Shown here in pieces: positions 56,207-64,000 of a DNA stretch of 64,000 nucleotides. The stretch comes from Nitrososphaera sp. (GTDB lineage: Archaea; Thermoproteota; Nitrososphaeria; Nitrososphaerales; Nitrososphaeraceae). Position numbers and translations under genes: made by a program. Numbering within the stretch: position 1 is the first letter of the stretch; every line of letters starts with the position of its first letter. Under the pieces are notes generated by a model. That model did not search any database, was not told the origin of the DNA, and saw only the letters and a program-made list of their open reading frames with translations. The stretch is from positions 62,001 through 126,000 of the forward strand of contig JAJUFP010000002.1 of NCBI GenBank assembly GCA_029263715.1, given 5' to 3'.

Positions 56207-59200
56207 GTGGCAGCGCTTTCTCCGGACCTTTTATCTTCTCTTGTCCAGATGGGAACCAACCTTCTTCTCGATTGGGCTTCACAAGAGGGTCTTGACCATC
56301 TAAGTGGTAGAATTATTCGATTTGTAAAAGAGAAAGGCGAGGACAGGGCAATAGAAGACGCAATCCGGAGTGTTTGCATACAACACAACATAGACGAACG
56401 TTTTGAGCAAGAACTCAAAAACGACCTGCGCGGTCCTGTCTCCTTTAGGGAAGCAAAGGACAAGATATCAAACAGGCTGGTGTCGAGCAACAGCGTTGTA
56501 AATACAGACGATTTCCTCCGTGAATTTGTACTAAGACTCTTTGACAACATGAGTAGCAAACACAAAGATAAGATGTTACTATCGATAATTTTTGAAATCG
56601 AGAGCAACGTAAGCAAATGGCTGGACGTGAGCAGTGGATATTCTGAATTAACGGCGCTTCTTGAAGATCATCAACGGCAACAGCAAGCAAGAAAGCGTGC
56701 GTTTGAAATAGGCTCTGCACAGGAAATAGTCAAATACATTCAGTCACAGTCCCCGTCTGGCGGCGCAGGATACGCCAAAAGAAAGGAGGACCAGATACTC
56801 AAGGAAGTTATTCAACACCCACCTGCCGATGTGAATGGGATAATCCTTGTAGGACCGCCGGGAGCTGGAAAAAGCACCATGCTTGCAAATGCCCTTGGCC
56901 ACCTACAGGATATGGCATTCACCAAATTCGTCTTTCTTGAGAGATTCTTTGGCAGAGAATCTCACCAAGCACTTGATGAGGCTCTTCAAGGTTTTTCTAA
57001 CTTTGTAGTTGTGTGGGATAACCTGCATTATGTACGGGAGACCAAGGACATAGCAGATCTGCTTGAAAGACTCGACAAACTAGCCAGCACTGAGAATAAG
57101 AGGTTCAGGTTCATAGGAACTAGTAGACAGGATATCGATTTGGAAAACATCTACAGGATAAAATTGGAAAAATTTGGAAACCATCAACTTGTAGAGGATT
57201 GCTCCAAGGTCTACAGTGTTACACTCGAGGTGTCCCCAGAAGAAATTCTGAACGAAGGTGATGGAACGCCGTATTATGTTATATCACTTTTCAAGATACA
57301 CAAAGGCGGAAAAATCACGAAGGACGTCCTTCGCAGATCTCATGAGGTAACCGACCTTTGGAGGAGACACATCAGGGACACGTATCCCCTTTCTCCCATT
57401 CAGAAACACTCCCACGTCCTGAATGTCTTTCGGAGCATAGGATTGCTGTTACACGCATCATCGGGCAAGGAAATAAGCAAGGACAAGATTCTGCATGTCT
57501 ATTCAGAGGTTTTCGGAGACAAAGATACAGGGATGTTTGATTATGCGCTGATGGAACTCGTTGAAAAAATGTTTGTTTCCGCCAAGGGAGATGGATATAC
57601 TGCTCATGACTCACACATAGAAGCCCTTGAATACGCGGGCAAGAACGGAGATGAAATGTATCCTCTTGAAAGCGACCACATCAAAAGATATGCCGAGATG
57701 GAAACCGATGTAGGTAGCCTCTTTTCTTTGTCGATCTGGTGTTATTATAAGAAGAAATACAAGGAAATGGTTAACATAATTGACAAGATAGTAAAAATAA
57801 AGCCGGATTATGCGATAGCGTGGTTAAACAAGGGTGTAGCTCTTGACTATCTTGGCAGACATCAAGAGGCCATAGCTAGCTATGACAAAGCACTGGAGAT
57901 AGACGAGAAACTTGTTCAGGCTTGGAACAGCAGAGGCGCAGCTCTTGGTGACCTTGGCAAATATTCCGAGGCTTTAGATAGTTGTGACAAGGCCCTTGCA
58001 ATAAAGCCGGATTACGCTGAAGCTTGGTCAAACAGGGGTAATGCACTTGATAAACTTGGAAGACATCAAGATGCTGTAGATAGTTATAACAAGGCCCTTG
58101 CAATAAAGCCGGATTACGCTGAAGCCTTGTCAAACAAAGGTGTGGCCCTTGGTAATTTGGGTAGGTACGACGAAGCCATCAAGTCCTGCGAGGAAGCCAT
58201 CAAGATAGATCCGAACTTTGCCATGGCATGGTACAACAAATGTACGGCCTTTCATAATTTGGGCATGTACGAAGATGAAATAAAGTCCTATGATGAAGCC
58301 ATCAAGATGGACTCTAAACTTGCTCAGGCTTGGTCCAACAAGGGTGCAACCCTTGATAAATTGGGTAGGTACGACGAAGCCATAAAGTCCTATGATGAAG
58401 CTATCAGGATAGACCCTAACGATGCTAAGACATTGTCCAACAAGGGTGCAACCCTTGATAAATTGGGTAGGTACGACGAAGCCATAAAGTCCTATGATGA
58501 AGCCATCAAGGTAGATCCTAACTATGCTAAGGCCTGGTACAACAAGGGTAATACTCTTAACAATATTGGCAAACATGAAGATGCTGTAGCTAGCTATGAC
58601 AAGGCCCTTGCAATAAAGCCGGATTACGCTGAAGCTTGGTCAAACAGGGGTAATGCACTTGATAAACTTGGAAGACATCAAGATGCTGTAGCTAGCTATG
58701 ACAAAGCCGTTGCAATAAACCCTAATCTTGCTGAAGCTTGGTACAACAAAGGCGTAGTTCTTGGTAACCTTGGTAAAGATGAAGATGCTGTAGCTAGCTA
58801 TGACAAGGCATTGGAGATAGACTCCAATCTTGCTCAGGCTTGGAGCAGCAGAGGCGCTGCTCTTGGCAAACTTGGCAAATACCATGAGGCTTTAGCTAGC
58901 AGTGACAAGGCTATTGCAATAAACCCCCATCTTGCTCAAGCCTGGTCAAACAAAGGTACTGCTCTCGGGAAACTAGGCAAATATGAAGACGCCATAAATT
59001 CATTATTTGTTTCTGCTTCACTTTTCATATTACAAGGCGACTCTCTTGATTTGGCAATTAAGATACTTCGATTTATTATGAATAACGCAAAAGATAATCA
59101 GATAAAAGATGATGCAAAGGTAATGTTTTTTGCTTTCAGCTATATGGGAGATATTGCAAAGGAACAAGTCCTAAACGAGATAGGTTCGCTTGATGCTCTT

Positions 59201-59326
59201 TCTACCCGAGCCAGAGCTTTGGCCAACGCAATTGTCAATAAAGACACGCCAATAAAAACAAGTAATCGTATTGACGAAGCATTCGAACTGCTTAGAACCA
59301 GAGTTCTCGGCGGCAACAAAGGTTAA
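56207..59326 (+). CDS. STAND-type NTPase with TPR array
   Basis: 1039 residues from GTG 56207 (start uncertain). Residues 1-170 are helical with no recognised fold, and may be an effector or oligomerisation part. The NTPase core from about 180 has Walker A ILVGPPGAGKSTM (about 212-224), Walker B NFVVVWDNLHY and a FRFIGTSRQDID sensor strand, then a winged-helix region. From about 536 to 940 there are 12 consecutive 34-residue TPRs (AWxNKGxALxxLGRxxEAIxSYDKAL), the usual ligand sensor of STAND proteins. They signal, regulate transcription or act in defence; which is unknown here. Confidence 0.75.
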   Translation: MAALSPDLLSSLVQMGTNLLLDWASQEGLDHLSGRIIRFVKEKGEDRAIEDAIRSVCIQHNIDERFEQELKNDLRGPVSFREAKDKISNRLVSSNSVVNTDDFLREFVLRLFDNMSSKHKDKMLLSIIFEIESNVSKWLDVSSGYSELTALLEDHQRQQQARKRAFEIGSAQEIVKYIQSQSPSGGAGYAKRKEDQILKEVIQHPPADVNGIILVGPPGAGKSTMLANALGHLQDMAFTKFVFLERFFGRESHQALDEALQGFSNFVVVWDNLHYVRETKDIADLLERLDKLASTENKRFRFIGTSRQDIDLENIYRIKLEKFGNHQLVEDCSKVYSVTLEVSPEEILNEGDGTPYYVISLFKIHKGGKITKDVLRRSHEVTDLWRRHIRDTYPLSPIQKHSHVLNVFRSIGLLLHASSGKEISKDKILHVYSEVFGDKDTGMFDYALMELVEKMFVSAKGDGYTAHDSHIEALEYAGKNGDEMYPLESDHIKRYAEMETDVGSLFSLSIWCYYKKKYKEMVNIIDKIVKIKPDYAIAWLNKGVALDYLGRHQEAIASYDKALEIDEKLVQAWNSRGAALGDLGKYSEALDSCDKALAIKPDYAEAWSNRGNALDKLGRHQDAVDSYNKALAIKPDYAEALSNKGVALGNLGRYDEAIKSCEEAIKIDPNFAMAWYNKCTAFHNLGMYEDEIKSYDEAIKMDSKLAQAWSNKGATLDKLGRYDEAIKSYDEAIRIDPNDAKTLSNKGATLDKLGRYDEAIKSYDEAIKVDPNYAKAWYNKGNTLNNIGKHEDAVASYDKALAIKPDYAEAWSNRGNALDKLGRHQDAVASYDKAVAINPNLAEAWYNKGVVLGNLGKDEDAVASYDKALEIDSNLAQAWSSRGAALGKLGKYHEALASSDKAIAINPHLAQAWSNKGTALGKLGKYEDAINSLFVSASLFILQGDSLDLAIKILRFIMNNAKDNQIKDDAKVMFFAFSYMGDIAKEQVLNEIGSLDALSTRARALANAIVNKDTPIKTSNRIDEAFELLRTRVLGGNKG
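57985..58691 (+). repeat. Near-identical DNA repeats inside the TPR array
   Basis: A 69-bp block at 58334-58402 recurs exactly at 58436-58504 (offset 102 bp, one TPR). A 95-bp block at 57985-58079 recurs exactly at 58597-58691 (offset 612 bp, six TPRs). Synonymous positions match too, so these are recent duplications or gene conversions. Confidence 0.85.
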
Positions 59327-59685
59327 TGTTATACTTTTACAGGCAACTGACTTCGCTACAAGCTTTGCAGAGATCTTCCAAGGGGCGGTCACTGCCATTT
59401 TACTATGTATACCAATAAAGACCTTGAAACCACTACGGCCTCAGCGAATTCTCGATATCTCCTACAAGTTATTGGGCTCGCGTTGGAAGAAGGTTTGATT
59501 GGTATTGTGCGAATTCATTTGTTGTTTAAACCTTCAATCTTTATGAAAGCGTGCAAAAAAGGAAGTTACTGGCTATGTAGTACATTATGCTTGGAAACAC
59601 CCAATACTTGATCAGGCTTGTACCAGCCATACCGGCGGAATCCTCAAGATATTAATACGAGGGTAGTCAAGTCTTTGCCGCAACC
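59327..59685. other. 359-bp gap before purQ
   Basis: No supported gene. Two forward frames (59271-59498 and 59405-59611) lack promoters and family resemblance. A short hydrophobic stretch (QGAVTAILLCIPIKTL) could be a relic. TTAATACGAG near 59653-59662 may be the purQ TATA region. Confidence 0.4.
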
Positions 59686-60369
59686 ATGACCAAAGTCGGG
59701 ATCGCCGTTTTTCCTGGAAGCAACTGCGATCGTGACGTCCATCACGTCCTAAACAAGGTAGTTGGCATTCAGGCCGATTTCATCTGGCACACAAAGGACC
59801 GGATCTCCGGCTACGACGCCATGATAGTACCTGGCGGCTTTGCCTTTGGCGACCGGCTTCGGGCCGGCATAATAGCGGCCCACAGCCCCATAGTATCCGA
59901 GGTCAAGCGGATGGCCAAAGACGGACTGCCGGTGCTTGGGATCTGCAACGGCTTTCAGATACTTGTTGAATCCGGGCTTTTGCCTGGAGCCCTCATGATG
60001 AACGACTCTCTGCGGTTTGTCTGCCGGTGGACCAAAGTCAGAGTTCAGAACAATGGCACGCCCTTTACGTCAGAGTTTTCAAAGAGGCAGGAGTTTGACA
60101 TCCCCGTCGCCCACGGCGAGGGACGTTACATGGCCGACAGCAAGATGCTGCGGGACATGAAAAAGAAGAACCAGATAGTATTGCAATATTCAAACGACGA
60201 TCCAAACGGATCCGTCAACCTCATTGCTGCCGTATGCAACGAGGAGGGAAACGTCATGGGCATGATGCCGCACCCAGAGCGGGCCAGCGAGAGCATCATC
60301 TCGGCGTCCGGCAGAAACGACGCGATAATGATCTTCCACTCCCTTGCCTCATACCTGAGAGGGGTCTGA
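59686..60369 (+). CDS. purQ: Phosphoribosylformylglycinamidine synthase subunit PurQ
   Basis: 227 residues. Class I glutamine amidotransferase: VPGGFAFGDRLRAG oxyanion loop, nucleophile Cys in GICNGFQ, and the His-Glu pair MMPHPERA. It supplies ammonia to PurL in the FGAM synthase complex. Start ATG 59686. It ends 2 bp before purL. Confidence 0.95.
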   Translation: MTKVGIAVFPGSNCDRDVHHVLNKVVGIQADFIWHTKDRISGYDAMIVPGGFAFGDRLRAGIIAAHSPIVSEVKRMAKDGLPVLGICNGFQILVESGLLPGALMMNDSLRFVCRWTKVRVQNNGTPFTSEFSKRQEFDIPVAHGEGRYMADSKMLRDMKKKNQIVLQYSNDDPNGSVNLIAAVCNEEGNVMGMMPHPERASESIISASGRNDAIMIFHSLASYLRGV

Positions 60370-60371
60370 CC

Positions 60372-62537
60372 TTGGGCGTACTTACCAATCAAGAGCTTGC
60401 TTACTTGGAAGAAAAACTCGGGCGCAAGGCAAACGAAGTCGAGCAGGACATCGTCGGTGCTGAATGGTCCGAGCACTGCTCGTACAAGTCTTCCAAAAAG
60501 TTCCTGCGCCTTCTTCCCACCAAGGGCAAAAACGTGGTGGTGGGCCCCGGCTACGATGCCGGCGTTATAGATGCCGGCGACGGATACGTGCTGACGGTGC
60601 ACATTGAAAGCCACAACCACCCATCGGCTGTCGAGCCGTACGGCGGCGCTGCCACCGGCGTGGGCGGCGTCATCCGCGACATCATGTCCATGGGCACGCG
60701 GCCTATCGCGGTGCTGGACGCCCTGCGCTTTGCGCCCATAGAGAACTCGGCATCAAAATCAAGGTGGCTTTTCAAAAACGTTGTCCGCGGTATTGCTGAT
60801 TATGGAAACTGCATCGGCATACCAACGGTGGGTGGAGAAGTCGAGTTTGACTCCTCTTTTGAGGATTACTGCCTTGTGGACGTTGCCTCCATCGGCTTTG
60901 GCCGCAAGGAGAGCATAGTGGCCAATACCGCCGATGTTGGCGACCTGATAGTCCTGGCCGGGGGCTCGACTGGGCGCGACGGCATCCACGGCGCGTCCTT
61001 TGCCTCCCGCGCCCTTGAGGCTGAGAACCGGTCTGCAGTGCAGATTCCAGACCCGTTCCTAGAAAAGCTGCTCCTTGAGGCCACCATGGAGGCCGTGGAA
61101 GGAGGATACGTCAAGGCCATAAAGGACCTTGGCGGCGGCGGTTTGTCATGCTGCCTGTCCGAGACTTCAGACAACCTTGGCAGGGGCTTTGAGGTAGACC
61201 TTGCCACCGTGCACGCCCGTGAGGCCGGCATGAATCCGGCGGAGCTGATGATATCCGAGTCCCAGGAGCGCATGCTGTACGTCACCGACTCTGAAAAACT
61301 ACCCAAACTCAAGGCAGTGCTGGACAAGTACGAGATCCGCTATTCTGTCCTTGGCCGGGTTGCCGGCCACCAGAACCTGGTCATCAAACACAAAGACTCG
61401 CCGGTGGCAGACATGCCATCCTCGCTGGTGGCACATGCCCCCCTTGCCGACAGGGCCGCAAGGCGCCCCACATACCTTGACAGCATACAGAATGTCAAGG
61501 CGCCCCGGCAGCCCTCCGATATTGGAAAGGCTCTGCTTTCCTTGCTTTCAAACCCCACCATCGCAAGCAAGAGCTGGGTGTACCAGCAGTACGACCATGA
61601 AGTGGGGGTAAGGACTGTCCTCAAGCCCGGCGCGGCAGACGCAGCAGTCATGCGCCTTGACAACGGCCGGTTTGTTTCCATCAAGCTGGACGGAAACTCC
61701 AAGCACTGCTACATAGACCCGTACCAGGGAACCCTTGGCTGCCTGTCTGAGGGCCGCCGAAACATCATCTGCACCGGCGCCAGTCCCGTGGGCGTAGTCG
61801 ACCATTTGCAGTTTGCAAACCCCGAAGACCCCGAGATATTCTGGACGTTTACCCAGGCCATAAACGCCATCGTTGATTACTGCAACTTTATGGAGGTTCC
61901 TGTGGTGGGAGGCAAGGTCAGCTTTTACAACGAGACGGCCAAGGGGCCCATCAAGCCCTCGCCGGTCATCGGCACCCTTGGGCTCATAGACGATGCTGCG
62001 AATATCGCCCGCTCTGCGCTAAAGCGGGGCGACTCGATATTCGTAATCGGCCAGACAAAGCCGGAGATGGGCGGCTCTGAATACTATGAGTACCACCACG
62101 GCATCACTGGCGGCCCTGTTCCCACCGTCGACTTGAAGCAGGACCGGCAAAACGGTGAAGCCGTGCTTGTCTTGATAAAGGAAGGCCTTGTCAGCTGCGC
62201 GCATGACTGCTCCAAGGGCGGCCTTGCAGTGGCGCTATCCGAGATGGCTGTGGCCGGCAACGTCGGCTTTAAAGTCGACATAAAAAAGGCCCCAAACACT
62301 TGCAGCAGAATCGATGAACTGATGTTCTCTGAATCCCATTCAAGGTACATCATTGGAACAACGAAACCCGACAGGGTTTCAGAGATCCTTTCTGGCCAGA
62401 ATGTGGCCTTCTCCCAGATAGGCAGGGCCGCCGGAAGTCGTGCAGAGTTTCTGGCAGGCAGAAAGCAGGTTGCAAGCCTGACCCTAGCAAGGTTGCGCTC
62501 GTCCTTTGCCTCCCTTGAAAAAATAATGCAGCAATAA
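60372..62537 (+). CDS. purL: Phosphoribosylformylglycinamidine synthase subunit PurL
   Basis: 721 residues from TTG 60372, usual for the small-type PurL. VGAEWSEHCSYKSSKKFL and VHIESHNHPSAVEPYGGAAT are the characteristic motifs. It has two AIRS-like halves (VGDLIVLAGGSTGRDGIHGA and later PEMGGSEYYEYHHG). It converts FGAR to FGAM using ATP and ammonia delivered by PurQ, with PurS. Confidence 0.95.
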   Translation: MGVLTNQELAYLEEKLGRKANEVEQDIVGAEWSEHCSYKSSKKFLRLLPTKGKNVVVGPGYDAGVIDAGDGYVLTVHIESHNHPSAVEPYGGAATGVGGVIRDIMSMGTRPIAVLDALRFAPIENSASKSRWLFKNVVRGIADYGNCIGIPTVGGEVEFDSSFEDYCLVDVASIGFGRKESIVANTADVGDLIVLAGGSTGRDGIHGASFASRALEAENRSAVQIPDPFLEKLLLEATMEAVEGGYVKAIKDLGGGGLSCCLSETSDNLGRGFEVDLATVHAREAGMNPAELMISESQERMLYVTDSEKLPKLKAVLDKYEIRYSVLGRVAGHQNLVIKHKDSPVADMPSSLVAHAPLADRAARRPTYLDSIQNVKAPRQPSDIGKALLSLLSNPTIASKSWVYQQYDHEVGVRTVLKPGAADAAVMRLDNGRFVSIKLDGNSKHCYIDPYQGTLGCLSEGRRNIICTGASPVGVVDHLQFANPEDPEIFWTFTQAINAIVDYCNFMEVPVVGGKVSFYNETAKGPIKPSPVIGTLGLIDDAANIARSALKRGDSIFVIGQTKPEMGGSEYYEYHHGITGGPVPTVDLKQDRQNGEAVLVLIKEGLVSCAHDCSKGGLAVALSEMAVAGNVGFKVDIKKAPNTCSRIDELMFSESHSRYIIGTTKPDRVSEILSGQNVAFSQIGRAAGSRAEFLAGRKQVASLTLARLRSSFASLEKIMQQ

Positions 62538-62624
62538 AGATATGTTTTTTAAATCAACGCGACAGTATAAGATACGTCTTGGAGGCAATTTCTTGGCTCC
62601 CGGCCTGGCAGCTAGGGGTGTGAG

Positions 62625-64000
62625 TTGAGTTTGGTTCATGAAAACTGTGGCGTGGTGGGGGTCTTTTCCCTTGACGGCGAAAACGTCATACCGTTTGTCA
62701 TCGACATGCTCCGGGCGCTGCAGCACCGCGGCCAGGAAGCCTGGGGGATAGCGGTTCCCGGCAAGCCTCCATTCAAGAAACTGGGGCTTGTATCGGCAGC
62801 AGCATCCGAGTTCCAACAAATAGTCAGAAAGTACAAGTCGCCGGCTGCAATTGGGCATGTCCGGTACTCCACTCTGGGCAAGAGCAACCTTGAAAACGCC
62901 CAGCCGCTGCGGGTCAAAGACCTGTGCATCGCGCACAACGGGACCATCGCCAACGTCGAGGAATTGTCAGGGATGATGGGCGGCTGCACATTTACGCCGC
63001 AGACCATGAGCGACACGCTGGTGGCAGCGCAGCGCCTTGTCTCGCACATCGCTGAAAAGCAGGACATGACTTCTGCCATGAACATCCTGAAAAGCGAGAT
63101 GGTCGGCTCCTTTTGCTTTACATTTCTCACCGATGATGGCTCTGTCTACGCCGCAAGAGACACCCGGGGTTTTCGGCCGCTGGTGCTGGGCTTCCACAAG
63201 GATACCAACACGTACATGGTGGCCTCCGAATCCTGCGCACTTGATACGGTGGGCGCGCACCTTGTCCGGGACGTTGAGCCCGGCGAGCTGATAAAGATGG
63301 GCAAGAGCGGCATCGAGTCCAATCAGTTTGCCACGGAAAAGCCCCATGCCCACTGCGCGTTTGAATACACGTACTTTGCACACCCTGCCAGCGTGATGGA
63401 GGGGATAAGCGTTTATGCTGCAAGAAAGCGCATCGGCCAGTTCCTGGCCCGAAAATTCCCAATAGATGCCGATGTAGTGATACCAGTCCCGGATTCTGCA
63501 AGGCCTGCCGCGCTGGGCTACGCCCTTGAGGCTGGCATCAATTTTGAGGAGGGCCTGCTCAAGGACCGGTACAGCAAGAAGGGCTCGATGCGCAGCTTCA
63601 TCGAGCCGTACCAGGACACCAGGGTAGAGATAACCAAGGGCATCATCCCCATCCGCGAGGTCATCGAGGGCCGGCACGTAGTCGTTGTTGACGACAGCAT
63701 CGTTCGTGGGACCAGCTCGGCTTCCATCATAAACACGCTGAAAACGGCTGGAGCCAGAAAGATAAGCCTTGTAGTCACGTATCCGCCCATACGCTACCCT
63801 TGCTACGCCGGAATCGACTTTCCATCCCAGGAAGAGTTGATAGCATACCAGAGTGGCTCTGACTTGCGCTCAAACGACGAGATATCTGCGAAAGTGGCCC
63901 GGACCATACATGCGGATTTCGTGGGCTACAACGATACGGCCAACCTTGCCAACGCGATAGGCATGCCAGAAGAAGAGCTGTGCTTTACCTGCTCGACTGG
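62625..64000 (+). CDS. purF: Amidophosphoribosyltransferase PurF (3' end beyond window)
   Basis: Partial, at least 458 residues. TTG 62625 has GGGGTG upstream; a short propeptide precedes the catalytic Cys in NCGVVGVFSL, as in PurF enzymes that process their N-terminus. LQHRGQEAWGI, GHVRYSTLG and AHNGTIANVEEL mark the glutaminase half. VVVVDDSIVRGTSSASII is the PRPP loop. Cys residues in HCAFEYTYFA, YPCYAGIDF and ELCFTCSTG fit a 4Fe-4S cluster. It catalyses the first step of purine synthesis. Confidence 0.94.
   Translation, partial: MSLVHENCGVVGVFSLDGENVIPFVIDMLRALQHRGQEAWGIAVPGKPPFKKLGLVSAAASEFQQIVRKYKSPAAIGHVRYSTLGKSNLENAQPLRVKDLCIAHNGTIANVEELSGMMGGCTFTPQTMSDTLVAAQRLVSHIAEKQDMTSAMNILKSEMVGSFCFTFLTDDGSVYAARDTRGFRPLVLGFHKDTNTYMVASESCALDTVGAHLVRDVEPGELIKMGKSGIESNQFATEKPHAHCAFEYTYFAHPASVMEGISVYAARKRIGQFLARKFPIDADVVIPVPDSARPAALGYALEAGINFEEGLLKDRYSKKGSMRSFIEPYQDTRVEITKGIIPIREVIEGRHVVVVDDSIVRGTSSASIINTLKTAGARKISLVVTYPPIRYPCYAGIDFPSQEELIAYQSGSDLRSNDEISAKVARTIHADFVGYNDTANLANAIGMPEEELCFTCST

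Noticed and set aside
56151-56303. 50-codon ORF overlapping the STAND start
   Set aside because: Short, overlaps the clearly coding frame, no family match; could only matter if the STAND start is frameshifted.
57985-58691. Possible CRISPR or satellite array
   Set aside because: The repeats are contiguous, codon-periodic (102 bp) and encode TPR helices; no spacers.

Overview
The window reads as chromosome of a soil-type ammonia-oxidising archaeon (Thaumarchaeota/Nitrososphaerota, most like the Nitrososphaera lineage). The evidence is an archaeal TFB, an archaeal KH-domain beta-CASP ribonuclease (aCPSF1), a UPF0147 protein, archaeal-type PurS/PurQ/PurL, VPEF-type C-terminal sorting tails, many very small zinc proteins, and promoters in which a TATA box sits about 26 bp upstream of the start codon (leaderless mRNAs, often with TTG or GTG starts). 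No amo genes, rRNA or CRISPR arrays were seen; lineage is an inference.

Layout. 1-5.1 kb: a DUF2589-like three-gene cassette, a large exported protein, an RHH regulator and a membrane protein. 5.1-10.6 kb: zinc protein, sucC-sucD, AbrB protein, methyltransferase and a cation/Ca2+ exchanger. 10.6-18.7 kb: a copper/heavy-metal island with two YHS-CopA P-type ATPases, two stand-alone YHS mini-proteins, a Met-rich membrane-anchored protein, a TRASH-like mini-protein, universal stress proteins and a two-wHTH regulator with a small membrane partner. Three copies of the palindrome TTTACAATTGTAAA sit at a fixed distance from the starts of two YHS mini-genes and the second ATPase. 18.8-26.6 kb: methyltransferase, exported VPEF protein, stress protein, several small thaumarchaeal proteins, UPF0147 and aCPSF1. 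26.6-33.7 kb: DUF1326 protein, TFB, small zinc proteins, an exported protein, a VOC protein, and two about 121-bp MITE-like repeats bracketing a PIN-toxin cassette. 33.8-41.6 kb: ThDP decarboxylase overlapping an HExxH protein, site-2 protease, exported protein, ABC-2 transporter and a RelBE-type module. 41.6-50 kb: clostripain-family protease, small membrane proteins, tandem YnfA/UPF0060 proteins, OsmC, an Lrp regulator divergent from glnA. 50-53 kb: astacin-like protease followed by a cluster of damaged toxin-antitoxin genes and an intron-containing tRNA-Thr. 53-64 kb: SnoaL-like protein, DsrE/HxlR pair, purS, CBS protein, PII, a large STAND-type NTPase with 12 TPR repeats, then purQ-purL-purF (purF runs off the end).

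How it fits together. The housekeeping core (succinyl-CoA synthetase, glutamine synthetase with Lrp, PII, the FGAM synthase subunits and PurF) is nitrogen and carbon metabolism. Around it lie accessory layers: copper handling, secreted proteins and proteases, and decayed toxin-antitoxin and mobile DNA. The best candidates for undescribed biology are the copper regulon operator, the STAND-TPR protein, the MITE-flanked PIN cassette and the DUF2589/HhH cassette.
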